Made by a program: the position numbers and the translations under genes. The notes under the pieces are model-generated. The model searched no databases. It was given only the letters and a program-made list of their open reading frames with translations, and was not told where the DNA came from. From DASQFI01 sp963780895 (GTDB lineage: Bacteria; Acidobacteriota; Vicinamibacteria; Vicinamibacterales; SCN-69-37): DNA of 64,000 nt. Below, piece after piece: positions 1-7,864 of this stretch. Each line of letters opens with the position of its first letter. Within the stretch, counting starts at the first letter, position 1. The stretch lies in NCBI GenBank assembly GCA_963780895.1, contig CAWAEG010000007.1:372001-436000 (forward strand), written 5' to 3'.

Positions 1-1
1 C

Positions 2-863
2 ATGGCCGCCGCGCCGCTGATCGCGGCGAGACAGGCCGCGCCGGTCCAGCAGCCGCGGCCGACGTTTCGTGCCACGGCGGACGTCGTGCCCGTCCATGTG
101 TCGGTCAGGACCGATCGGTCGGTCGTGAATGGACTGACGGCGGCGGACTTCGAGCTGCACGACAACGGCGTGCGCCAGGAGATCACCGCGGTGTCCGCCG
201 ACTCGCTCGCCGTGGACGTGACGCTCGTCGTCGACACGAGCGGCAGCGTGGTCCGGAGCATCGGCCGCTTCAGGTCCGACGTGCGGGACATCGTCAGGCA
301 GCTTCGCAAGGACGAGCAGGTCCGGCTCATCACGTTCGACACGGAGCTCCGCCAGGTGTTTCCGATGCAGGGGACGTCGAGCCGCGTGCCGGTGGACGAG
401 CTTCGCACCGGCGATCTCGACGTCGCTCCTCGACGCCATGCTTTTCGCGCTCGCGCGAGCGCCGCGGCCGGATCGGCGCCATCTCGTGGTGGTGTTCTCG
501 GACGGGTACGACAACGCGAGCCTGACGGGATACCGCGCGATCGCGGATCTCGCGAGCCGCGCCGAGGCGACGCTGTACGTCGTGCTCGTCAAGGTCGGCG
601 GCGCGCCCGCGAACAGACCGAAGGAGCTGGCGGCGCTCGCGGAAGCGGCGGCGAGGACCGGCGGGATCTTCTATCCGCCGAGCGACGCCGCGCGCGACAT
701 TCCCGCCGCCTTCAAGCAGACGCTCGAAGCGTTCCGGCACGGCTATGTGCTGTATTTCACGCCGGCGAACGTCACGCGCGAAGGCTGGCACACCCTCAGC
801 GTGCGCGTGACGAGGCCCGGCACGTACGACGTCCGGGCGCGGCAGGGATATTTCGGGGGTTAG
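2..863 (+). CDS. VWFA-related (Acidobacterial-type) domain protein, frameshifted, 5' end cut by window
   Basis: Probably a secreted protein with a von Willebrand A fold. The first part reads FRATADVVPVHVSV and LTAADFELHDNG, then a MIDAS-like DTSGSV at about residue 78 (DxSxS metal site). The frame breaks between about 415 and 437; the second part resumes at TSLLDAMLFALAR and continues through HLVVVFSDGYD to the ending RARQGYFGG. The paralogue at 13.7 kb has the same architecture without a break, which locates the indel. No signal peptide is visible, so the true start probably lies left of the window although an ATG occurs at position 2. The single indel may be sequence error or a real pseudogene. 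Function beyond a metal-dependent adhesion or protein-binding fold is unknown. Confidence 0.75.
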
Positions 864-866
864 TCC

Positions 867-1028
867 GTTTTCCAGATCGGTGTCGCGTGTTCCGGCGCCC
901 TCCCGCTCGCCGCTTGCCGCAAGGCAGCGTGATCGGCCGCCTCCGCTGAAGCTACGGCGGGCCAGGGGCCTGCCTCGCGGCGCTCGCAAAGGTCGGGCTC
1001 CGGAACACGCGACACCGATCTGGAAAAC
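867..1028. repeat. Long fold-back repeat (CAGATC/GACCTTTGCGAG family, copy A)
   Basis: Arms 867-895 and 1000-1028 are a perfect 29-base inverted repeat beginning GTTTTCCAGATCGG. About 100 bases of GC-rich sequence lie between them. The minus strand of about 974-1023 carries a 50-base core that recurs at 7751-7800 (about 45 of 50 identical) and 27461-27510. It starts 4 bases after the VWFA stop. A short palindrome, GAAACCCGAGGTTTC, follows at 1062-1076. Confidence 0.85.
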
Positions 1029-1177
1029 GCTGTCTTGCCTCTTAGCACGCCCCGCGAAAACGAAACCCGAGGTTTCTTTCAAATCTCTTGCCAGTGTCGT
1101 CCGTGAAACTGTGCTGGGGTCCGAGGCGTCTCACCTGTAGAGCGATCCGAAATGCGCCGACAACAGGGAACAGGACC

Positions 1178-1702
1178 ATGGACTCCCAGGAATGGTTGGC
1201 AGTCACCAACGGCCAGGCGCTTCGGTTCTTTTTCGAGCACCTGAGGGACGTCACCGAGGGCGGGGACATCCCGCAGAGCGAGCTCCTGTACAACGCCAGC
1301 GTGCTCGCGCATTTCGCGACGACGTCGACCGCGTCGGTTCCGCAATTTCCGTCCTGTCCGTCGGATCTCGCAACTGTGTTCGAGGTGTTCGTCCTCGATC
1401 GGAGCCAGCACACCGATCCTGAAATCATGGAAGCGGCCGCGGCGCAGTGTCTCCTGCTGACCGGATTCTTCGAAGGGCAGGTGCGGCGCCGTCACAACGT
1501 GAAGTGGTACGCGACGCTCGGCGCGAACTTCTACGATCAGGCCGCGCAATGCACGACCGACCGCGCGCGCGCACGCATGATGCTCACGATGGCCGTCCGG
1601 TTCGAGTTCTGGCGGCGCCAACAGGCGCGGCTCGCGAAGGAGCTGCGCGATCTGCCCAGGTTGTTGTTCCGCAACGGGCCGTCCGATCCTTCGGTGCACT
1701 GA
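1178..1702 (+). CDS. Hypothetical protein, 174 aa
   Basis: I do not recognise this protein. The start MDSQEW at 1178 follows a purine-rich CAGGGAACAGGACC; an earlier in-frame start at 1088 would add an unlikely leader running over repeat sequence. It is soluble, with no signal peptide or membrane segment, and appears mostly helical (FFEHLRDVTEGG, EIMEAAAAQCLLLTGFFEGQ). The C-terminus is rich in Arg and aromatics (FEFWRRQQARLAKELRDLPR). The stop lies directly against the next fold-back repeat. Codon use and GC content resemble the neighbours, so it is probably a real gene. Confidence 0.6.
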   Translation: MDSQEWLAVTNGQALRFFFEHLRDVTEGGDIPQSELLYNASVLAHFATTSTASVPQFPSCPSDLATVFEVFVLDRSQHTDPEIMEAAAAQCLLLTGFFEGQVRRRHNVKWYATLGANFYDQAAQCTTDRARARMMLTMAVRFEFWRRQQARLAKELRDLPRLLFRNGPSDPSVH

Positions 1703-1830
1703 GCGTTTTCGAGAAGCATGTAGCACGCTGCTGGCCTCAGCCGCACGCTCGCGCGCCTTCCGCTGAGCAGACCGTCAGGCGCGCTGCGGCAAATTCGGCC
1801 TGCAGCCTGCTACACGCTTCTCGAAAACGC
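1703..1830. repeat. Fold-back repeat (GCGTTTTCGAGAAG type, copy C)
   Basis: Arms 1703-1725 and 1808-1830 pair over 23 bases with one mismatch; the outer end is GCGTTTTCGAGAAG. The loop of about 80 bases is GC-rich. It shares only the terminal GTTTTC with copies A and B, so it may be a different family. It begins at the stop codon of the preceding gene and could act as a bidirectional attenuator. Confidence 0.7.
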
Positions 1831-1855
1831 AGTAGCAGGCCGCTGAGATACGCAG

Positions 1856-1876
1856 CCTGAACTTAGAACTTCGAAC
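1856..1876. repeat. 21-base repeat, left partner of an inverted pair flanking the MutS-like gene
   Basis: The sequence CCTGAACTTAGAACTTCGAAC matches the complement of 3853-3873 at 19 of 21 positions. The pair lies on both sides of the gene at 2000-3841. A weaker partial match is present near 7726-7740. Confidence 0.5.
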
Positions 1877-1999
1877 TCCTGACCAACGACGGCCGTGGCT
1901 CTGCCGCGCCTGGGGGATGTTTGGATAGAATCCTCCGCGAGAACGTGCGGCGATCGGTCACGGATCGGCTTCGCAACTTTCACGAACCTCCCATACCTC

Positions 2000-3841
2000 A
2001 TGTCCAGTCGCGACGCCCCGCGCGCGGAATACTCGCGCCGCCTCGAGTCCCGCCGCGCGGCGCTCGCCGACGCCATCCGCCGTCACGTGACATTTGGGAA
2101 TCTTCGTGTCGCCGCCCTGGGCGCCGGTCTCGCGGTGGCGTACGCAGCCACCGCGCGCGGGCTGTTCTCGGAGTGGTGGCTGCTCGCTCCGGCAGCGGCA
2201 TTTTTCTGGACAGGTGCGCGCCTCGACCGTGCGGTCAAAGCGCGTGCGCGCCTCGGGCTGGCTGTCTCGTTCTACGAACGCGCGATCGCGCGGCTGGATG
2301 GCCGCTGGGCAGGAACGGGCGGCGAGACCGGCCATCGGTTTCTCGACGACTCGCACTTGTATGCGCGTGATCTCGGTCTGTTTGGCGAGGTGTCCGTCTT
2401 CGAGCTGCTCAACTGCGCACGCACGCGGATCGGCGAGGAGACGTTGGCTGCCTGGCTGAAGCAGCCAGCGGAGCCGCCGGTTGTTCGGCGAAGGCAGGAG
2501 GCGGTGAAGGAGCTTGCGCCCCGCATCGAGCTGCGAGAAGACCTCGCGGTGCTGGCTGAGCCCGCCCGGACGGGCGTCCACGCGGAGTTACTGGCGGCCT
2601 GGGGTGAGCGGCCACCGCAGCTCGCCTCCTCCGCGGTCCCCGCGTGGGTCTGGCTGCTCTCCGCGGCCGGCGCGCTCGCGGTATGCGGTCTGTTCATTTC
2701 GCTCGTGGCGAGCATCCGCCTGTTGCAGCTCGACGAGGACACCGTGGCCGTGCTGCGCATCTATGTCCTGCTGGCATTCGCCGTCTGTGGAGCGGTCGTC
2801 TGGCGCTTGCGTGCGCGGACGGAAGCCATCCTGGGAGAGGCGGGCGAAGCGGCCCACGGTCTCGGGCTGCTCTCGGGCGTCGTCGGCCGGCTCGAAGCCG
2901 AGCGCTTCGCCGGGGGGCGCCTTGCGGAGCTGCGGGCTGCGCTCGACGTTGAAGGACAGCCGCCGTCGCGCCGTCTCGCGCGGCTGAACGCGCTGATGGC
3001 GCTCGTCGACTCGCGCGACCACATGCTCGTCCGCTTGGCCGGACCGCTCCTGATGTGGGATCTGCATCTCATCTATGCGATCGAGCGCTGGCGCCGCACG
3101 TCTGGACCCGCATTGCGCCGCTGGCTGGCCGCCGTCGGTGAGATGGAAGCGCTGCTTTCGCTGGCTGGCTACAGCTACGAGCATCCGGACGACGTCTATC
3201 CCGATCTGCTCGGCGCCGGGCCGGCCTGTTTCGAAGGGGAAGCGCTGGGCCATCCGCTGCTTTCCGAGGCCGCGTCGGTCCCGAACGACGTGCGATTGAC
3301 GGGGGAGCTGCGAGCGCTCGTCGTGAGCGGCTCGAACATGTCCGGCAAGAGCACGCTCCTGCGCACGGTGGGCGTCAACGCCGTGCTGGCGCAGGCGGGG
3401 GCGCCGGTGCGGGCGCGGCGCCTGCGGCTCTCGCCGCTCATGCTTGGCGCCTCGATCCGGATCGAGGACTCGCTGCACGCCGGCGTCTCGCGCTTCTATG
3501 CTGAAATCACGCGGCTCGGCCTGATCATGCGCCGCGCGGGCGAGGCGCCCGTGCTGTTCCTGATCGACGAGCTCCTTCACGGCACCAACTCACACGACCG
3601 CCGCATTGGCGCCGAGGCCATCGTTCGTGGTCTGGTCGATCGCGGCGCCATCGGACTGGTGACGACACACGACCTGGCGCTCGCGCACGTGGCCGATTCG
3701 CTGGGTGCCCGCGGAGCCAACGTGCACTTCCAAGACGTGCTCGAGGATGGCCGGATGCGCTTCGACTACCGGATGCGGCCAGGCGTCGTGCAGAAGAGCA
3801 ACGCGCTCGCCTTGATGCGCTCGGTGGGGCTCGACGTGTGA
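2000..3841 (+). CDS. Membrane-anchored MutS-family ATPase, 613 aa
   Basis: The C-terminal third is a MutS domain V ATPase: Walker A SGSNMSGKSTLLR at about residues 443-455, a conserved region with IEDSLHAGVSRFYAEI, Walker B LFLIDELLHGTNSHDR at about 517-532 and the TTHD motif near 555. Unlike true MutS there is no mismatch-recognition N-terminus. Instead there are two hydrophobic segments at about residues 30-75 and two more at about 214-240 and 250-272, so the protein is probably membrane bound. A clamp-like helical region containing HLYARDLGLFGEVSVFELLN precedes the ATPase. The ATG at 2000 gives the most compact protein; an in-frame start at 1895 is possible. It is not expected to do canonical mismatch repair. 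Its role is unknown. Confidence 0.8.
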   Translation: MSSRDAPRAEYSRRLESRRAALADAIRRHVTFGNLRVAALGAGLAVAYAATARGLFSEWWLLAPAAAFFWTGARLDRAVKARARLGLAVSFYERAIARLDGRWAGTGGETGHRFLDDSHLYARDLGLFGEVSVFELLNCARTRIGEETLAAWLKQPAEPPVVRRRQEAVKELAPRIELREDLAVLAEPARTGVHAELLAAWGERPPQLASSAVPAWVWLLSAAGALAVCGLFISLVASIRLLQLDEDTVAVLRIYVLLAFAVCGAVVWRLRARTEAILGEAGEAAHGLGLLSGVVGRLEAERFAGGRLAELRAALDVEGQPPSRRLARLNALMALVDSRDHMLVRLAGPLLMWDLHLIYAIERWRRTSGPALRRWLAAVGEMEALLSLAGYSYEHPDDVYPDLLGAGPACFEGEALGHPLLSEAASVPNDVRLTGELRALVVSGSNMSGKSTLLRTVGVNAVLAQAGAPVRARRLRLSPLMLGASIRIEDSLHAGVSRFYAEITRLGLIMRRAGEAPVLFLIDELLHGTNSHDRRIGAEAIVRGLVDRGAIGLVTTHDLALAHVADSLGARGANVHFQDVLEDGRMRFDYRMRPGVVQKSNALALMRSVGLDV

Positions 3842-3852
3842 GCCAGTTCGTC

Positions 3853-3873
3853 GTTCGCAGTTCTTAGTTCAGG
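3853..3873. repeat. 21-base repeat, right partner of the pair flanking the MutS-like gene
   Basis: The complement of this stretch matches 1856-1876 with two mismatches. The short interval 3842-3932 holds no gene and only this repeat plus a possible weak promoter for the next gene. Confidence 0.45.
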
Positions 3874-3932
3874 TTGCTGGGTCTTTCAGCACCCTGCTAA
3901 GGGCCTGACGATCGGTGCATACTGAACGTCCG

Positions 3933-5885
3933 ATGCTTCGAGACGACCGTCGTCTCGTCCCGTTCGGATCGGCCCTCGCACTGTTGCTGTGCGTCACGCT
4001 CGGCGCACAGACATCCCAGAACACTCGAGCCACGCCAGCCGCATCGGGCACCGGGGCAATCAGCGGGGTTGTGAGCGACGCTTCGACAAAACGCCCGTTG
4101 AGCGGCGTCGTCGTGTCGTTGACCGGCGGTGGCGTGTCTCGCCGCACAATCAGCGACTCCAAGGGACGATTCGTCTTTCGCGCCCTCCCGGCGTACGACC
4201 GCTACAGCATTGAAGCCAGCAAGCCTGGATACGTCGCAGGTGGTCTCGCGACGCGCTACCTGTTTGCCGGACTCACGCGCTTGCCGCTGGCCGATGGTGA
4301 GTGGATTCCTGACGCGAACTTCGTGATGGAGCGTCTCGGCGCGATTAGCGGGAGTGTCGTAGATGAAGCCGGAGAACCCGTTGTCAACATCCCCGTCCGG
4401 GTGTTGACGCGGATTCCTGTCGCGGGAACCACTCGCCTGGCATCGGGTCCCGCCGCGCGCACCGACGATCGAGGTGTGTACCGCGTGGCTGGACTTGCTT
4501 CCGGGTCTTACATTGTCGCGGTTCAGTCCGTCCAATCAGTGCTGCCGCCGTCCACTTCTTCGGCGACGGCGGCTGGTCTTTCGCCGATGATGATCAGCCT
4601 TGGCAACCGACAAGTACCGCAGAGTTCGGGTCTGGACGTCGGCGACTCGTGGCTCGTGATCGGGCAGTATGCGACGCCGCCGGCTCCGATCAATGGACAA
4701 CTGCGCGTGTACCCTCCAATCTTCTTCGCGAACGCTCCTTCAATCGCAAATGCGACCGCGGTGCACATTGCGAATGGCGAAGAGAAGCGAAGCATCGACT
4801 TCTCGGTGCAGCCAGTCCGCGCTTCGCAGCTATCAGGACGAGTAACGGGTCCTCCGGAGGTCCTCGCAGGACTCGTTGTGAGGTTGCTGCCCGAAGGCAC
4901 CGAGACCCTGCTGACCGCAGGCTTCGAGCAAGCTACGTCTCTTGTACGATCCGACGGCACCTTCACGATGGTCGGCGTCCCGCCTGGCCGATACACGCTC
5001 GAGGCTCGAACGACCGTGAGCGGAATGTCGTTCAGCGGCCATGTCCTTGCACCTCAGGTGCTGACGCCGACGCCAGGCTTGGTCAGCATGGAGGCTGTGA
5101 CCGCGTCGTTCGTCACGGTTGAATCGACGGTCGGCTCAGCCTCGTTTGGCACACGCTACACAACCGGTCACGAAGCCTACGCCGGCAGTCTGGCGGTGAC
5201 GGTCGGCGCATCCGATGTCTCAAACCTGGTTGTGCCGATGACTCGCGGCGTGAAAATCAGCGGTCGAGTCATACGTGAGGACGGTGCTCCGCTGCCCGAC
5301 CGACTCAGCGTGGGCGTGGAGCCGGCGAACGGTGATCCGGTCCTCGCTGGACCACCGTCTGACCGAACGGTCGCGCGCAATCCAGCCGGAACCTTTTCAA
5401 TCCAAGGTCTGAAGGCCGGAGCGTATTTTCTCCGTGTCTTTCCGGGCTTGGTCAAGTCGATCACGGCCGACGGCGACTACACGAATCGGCCATTTGACAC
5501 GACCTCTGGTTCCGACATCACTGACATCGTTATCACCATCACGGACAAGCCAGCAACGCTGTCCGGTGTGGTCCGAGACCGGCAGGGCACCGCCACTCGG
5601 GAGGGAGCCGTGATCCTGTTCCCCGCGGAGCGCGAACTCTGGACGCGCTTCGGGGTGGATCCGCCGCGTATCAGGGTGGGGACCTATTTCGGCACACGCG
5701 GATACCAGATGACGCTCCTTCCCGCAGGTGAGTACTACGTGATAGCGGTCGAGCCATCGCACCGCAACGCGTGGCACGATCCCAGATTTTTTGCCGCCGC
5801 GGCGCCATTGGCGACTCGAGTGACGCTCGCGTGGGGAACGCCCGCCGTTCAGGATCTGACGATTCGGCAAGTCGTCATCAAATGA
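3933..5885 (+). CDS. Secreted carboxypeptidase-regulatory-like domain protein, 650 aa
   Basis: A Sec signal peptide is visible (FGSALALLLCVTLGAQ at about residues 11-26). Several beta-sandwich repeats follow, each opening with the family signature: GAISGVVSDASTKRPLSG near 45, GAISGSVVDEAGEPVVN near 135, KISGRVIREDGAPLPD near 430 and ATLSGVVRDRQGT near 535. Such domains resemble the transthyretin-like accessory domain of carboxypeptidases and are common in secreted or surface proteins of Acidobacteriota. No peptidase or plug domain is present. The start at 3933 puts the signal peptide close to the N-terminus; an upstream ATG at 3915 is possible. The stop overlaps the next start, so the two genes are co-translated. 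Confidence 0.8.
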   Translation: MLRDDRRLVPFGSALALLLCVTLGAQTSQNTRATPAASGTGAISGVVSDASTKRPLSGVVVSLTGGGVSRRTISDSKGRFVFRALPAYDRYSIEASKPGYVAGGLATRYLFAGLTRLPLADGEWIPDANFVMERLGAISGSVVDEAGEPVVNIPVRVLTRIPVAGTTRLASGPAARTDDRGVYRVAGLASGSYIVAVQSVQSVLPPSTSSATAAGLSPMMISLGNRQVPQSSGLDVGDSWLVIGQYATPPAPINGQLRVYPPIFFANAPSIANATAVHIANGEEKRSIDFSVQPVRASQLSGRVTGPPEVLAGLVVRLLPEGTETLLTAGFEQATSLVRSDGTFTMVGVPPGRYTLEARTTVSGMSFSGHVLAPQVLTPTPGLVSMEAVTASFVTVESTVGSASFGTRYTTGHEAYAGSLAVTVGASDVSNLVVPMTRGVKISGRVIREDGAPLPDRLSVGVEPANGDPVLAGPPSDRTVARNPAGTFSIQGLKAGAYFLRVFPGLVKSITADGDYTNRPFDTTSGSDITDIVITITDKPATLSGVVRDRQGTATREGAVILFPAERELWTRFGVDPPRIRVGTYFGTRGYQMTLLPAGEYYVIAVEPSHRNAWHDPRFFAAAAPLATRVTLAWGTPAVQDLTIRQVVIK

Positions 5886-7684
5886 TGCCGCGCTATTGGA
5901 TCGTCGCCCTCGCGGCGCTGGCCGTACCGCCATCCCTCGCGGTGCGCGCGTTCGATCGGCAACAGACGGCGGCGGCGCCCGCACGCCTGTCCGGCATCGT
6001 GGTCACCACCGACACGCCTCCACAGCCAATCCGTCGCGCGATCGTGTCGTTGTCCGGCGGCGAGCGGGCGCTAGGCCATCACACGATTACCGACGACGAG
6101 GGCCGGTTCGAGTTCACGGCGCTGCCCGCAGGACGCTACACGCTGTCCGCTGCGCGGCCCACGTACGTGACCATCGCGTACGGCGCGAGCCGGCCCGGAC
6201 GGCCGGGGACGGCAATTTCACTCGAGCCGGGTCAGCACCTCTCGGCCGTGCGCGTGCTGCTCGCGCGCGGCGCGATCATCACGGGAACCGTTCGCGATAG
6301 CGCCGGCGAAGCCGTGCCCAATCTCGAGGTGCGCGTAGAACCTCGTGGTGCCCAGCCGGCGGGTCGCGCGGTGATGACCGTCGTGACCGATGACCAGGGA
6401 CGGTATCGCGCGTTTGGATTGGCGCCCGGCACCTATGTCGTGGTCGCAAGGCCGCGCACGAGCACCAGCGACCTTGACGTTCCGACCGACGCGGACGTCG
6501 AAGCGGCCCTGACCGCGTTGCGACAGCGCCGCCCCGCCACGCCGCCGCCCGCCACGCCTCCAAAGCCGAAGCCCGCCATGAACTTTGCGCCCGTCTACCA
6601 TCCGGATGCGTTCACGCTCGACGACGCCGTTGGTATCTCGGTGGCAGCCGGCGAGGAACGGACGGGCATCGACATCGCGATTCGTTTGATGGCCATGTGG
6701 AGCGTCTCGGGATCCGTCGTCAATTCAGACAAGGAGACGCTGGCGTCGATGCGGCCCATGTTGACCTCGGTCTCCGCTCATTCGACGCCGGTCACGAGAA
6801 CGTCGGACCTCGCTCCGGAGGGGACATTTCGTTTCCCGAACGTCGCGCCGGGTTGGTACACCCTCGCAGTCCAGGCCCTCTCCGCCGAAGCCCGACGCGC
6901 GTCGCTCGGGTCGCCTGACGCCAAAGCGACAGGGCCGTGCGCGTTCGCCAGCCAGGACATCTCCGTTACGACCGCCGACGTGGCCGGAGTCTCGCTCGTC
7001 ATGCGCCCTTGCCTGAAGATTGCCGGGCGGATCGTCGTGAGCGGCAGCGGCAACGCGGGGCCGGACGTCACGAAGCTTCTGGTGACGCTGATGCAGCTTG
7101 CGCCCCCGCCGGCGCCGGTCTTCAGGCCCGTTCGGCGGGCGCCTCCGCGGATTGCGATGGATGGAACGTTCACGTTCGGCGAGTTCGGAGAACTGCTGCC
7201 GGGCGCGTATCAGTTCTCCGTCGAGGTTCCTGCCAGCTCGGCGGGACGCGGCTATCAACTGCAATCGGCCGTCGTTGGCGGCCGCGACATTCTCGACGCG
7301 CCGCTGCAGATCACCGGGGACAGTCCCGCCACAACGACGGTCGTTCTGACGCTAACCGACCAGCACACGAGCCTCTCCGGAGTGCTCGAGACGCCGGCGC
7401 GTCACCCCGCGGTGAACTTCACCGTGATTGCCTTCACGACCAATCGCAGTTGGTGGAGTCCTCCGTTTCGCCGCATCCGGACGGCCCGGCCAGCGACCGA
7501 CGGCCACTTCTCGTTTCAGGATCTCCCGCCTGGCGAGTACTACCTGGCCGCCGTGACAGATTGGGCGCCAGACGATGTTCGCGACGCCGAGTTTCTGTCG
7601 CAGGCGGTTGCGACGGCCCTTCGCGTCACGATCGGCGAAGGCGAACAGAAGGTTCAGAATGTGAGGATCGAAGGGGGAGGTTGA
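5882..7684 (+). CDS. Secreted carboxypeptidase-regulatory-like domain protein, 600 aa, translationally coupled
   Basis: The first ATG overlaps the TGA of the preceding gene (ATGATG, with the stop at 5883-5885); a second ATG follows at once. The signal peptide is YWIVALAALAVPPSLAVRAF. The domain opens with ARLSGIVVTTDTPPQPIRRA and contains repeats of the type GAIITGTVRDSAGEAVPN, ending with DLPPGEYYLAAVTDWAPD, a pattern shared with the neighbour (LLPAGEYYVIAVEPSHRN). The two look like tandem paralogues that diverged. A proline-rich linker PATPPPATPPKPKP lies near residue 220. Probably exported to the periplasm or cell surface; ligand unknown. Confidence 0.8.
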   Translation: MMPRYWIVALAALAVPPSLAVRAFDRQQTAAAPARLSGIVVTTDTPPQPIRRAIVSLSGGERALGHHTITDDEGRFEFTALPAGRYTLSAARPTYVTIAYGASRPGRPGTAISLEPGQHLSAVRVLLARGAIITGTVRDSAGEAVPNLEVRVEPRGAQPAGRAVMTVVTDDQGRYRAFGLAPGTYVVVARPRTSTSDLDVPTDADVEAALTALRQRRPATPPPATPPKPKPAMNFAPVYHPDAFTLDDAVGISVAAGEERTGIDIAIRLMAMWSVSGSVVNSDKETLASMRPMLTSVSAHSTPVTRTSDLAPEGTFRFPNVAPGWYTLAVQALSAEARRASLGSPDAKATGPCAFASQDISVTTADVAGVSLVMRPCLKIAGRIVVSGSGNAGPDVTKLLVTLMQLAPPPAPVFRPVRRAPPRIAMDGTFTFGEFGELLPGAYQFSVEVPASSAGRGYQLQSAVVGGRDILDAPLQITGDSPATTTVVLTLTDQHTSLSGVLETPARHPAVNFTVIAFTTNRSWWSPPFRRIRTARPATDGHFSFQDLPPGEYYLAAVTDWAPDDVRDAEFLSQAVATALRVTIGEGEQKVQNVRIEGGG

Positions 7685-7744
7685 GAGAGGTCAGAGGAAG
7701 CGGCAACCGTCCGCCGCACCTGGTTCCAAATTCTAAGTTCTGTC

Positions 7745-7845
7745 GTTTTCCAGATCTGCGTAGCGTGTTCCGAAGGCCGACCTTTGCGAGCGCCGCGAGG
7801 CAGGCCCGATCAGGCTGCCTTGCGGGCTACGCAGATCTGGAAAAC
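7745..7845. repeat. Fold-back repeat (CAGATC/GACCTTTGCGAG family, copy B)
   Basis: Arms 7745-7764 and 7826-7845 form a perfect 20-base inverted repeat starting GTTTTCCAGATCTGCG. The core at 7751-7800 is about 90 percent identical to the complement of 974-1023. It fills the gap between the convergent 3' ends of the secreted protein gene and the helicase gene, where it may also terminate transcription from both sides. Confidence 0.85.
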
Positions 7846-7864
7846 GCTCTGCGCAGCAGCCGGC

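Noticed and set aside
3869..3899. Similarity of VLKDPAT text here and near 30940
   Set aside because: The shared stretch is short and at 30940 lies within recX coding sequence; likely chance.
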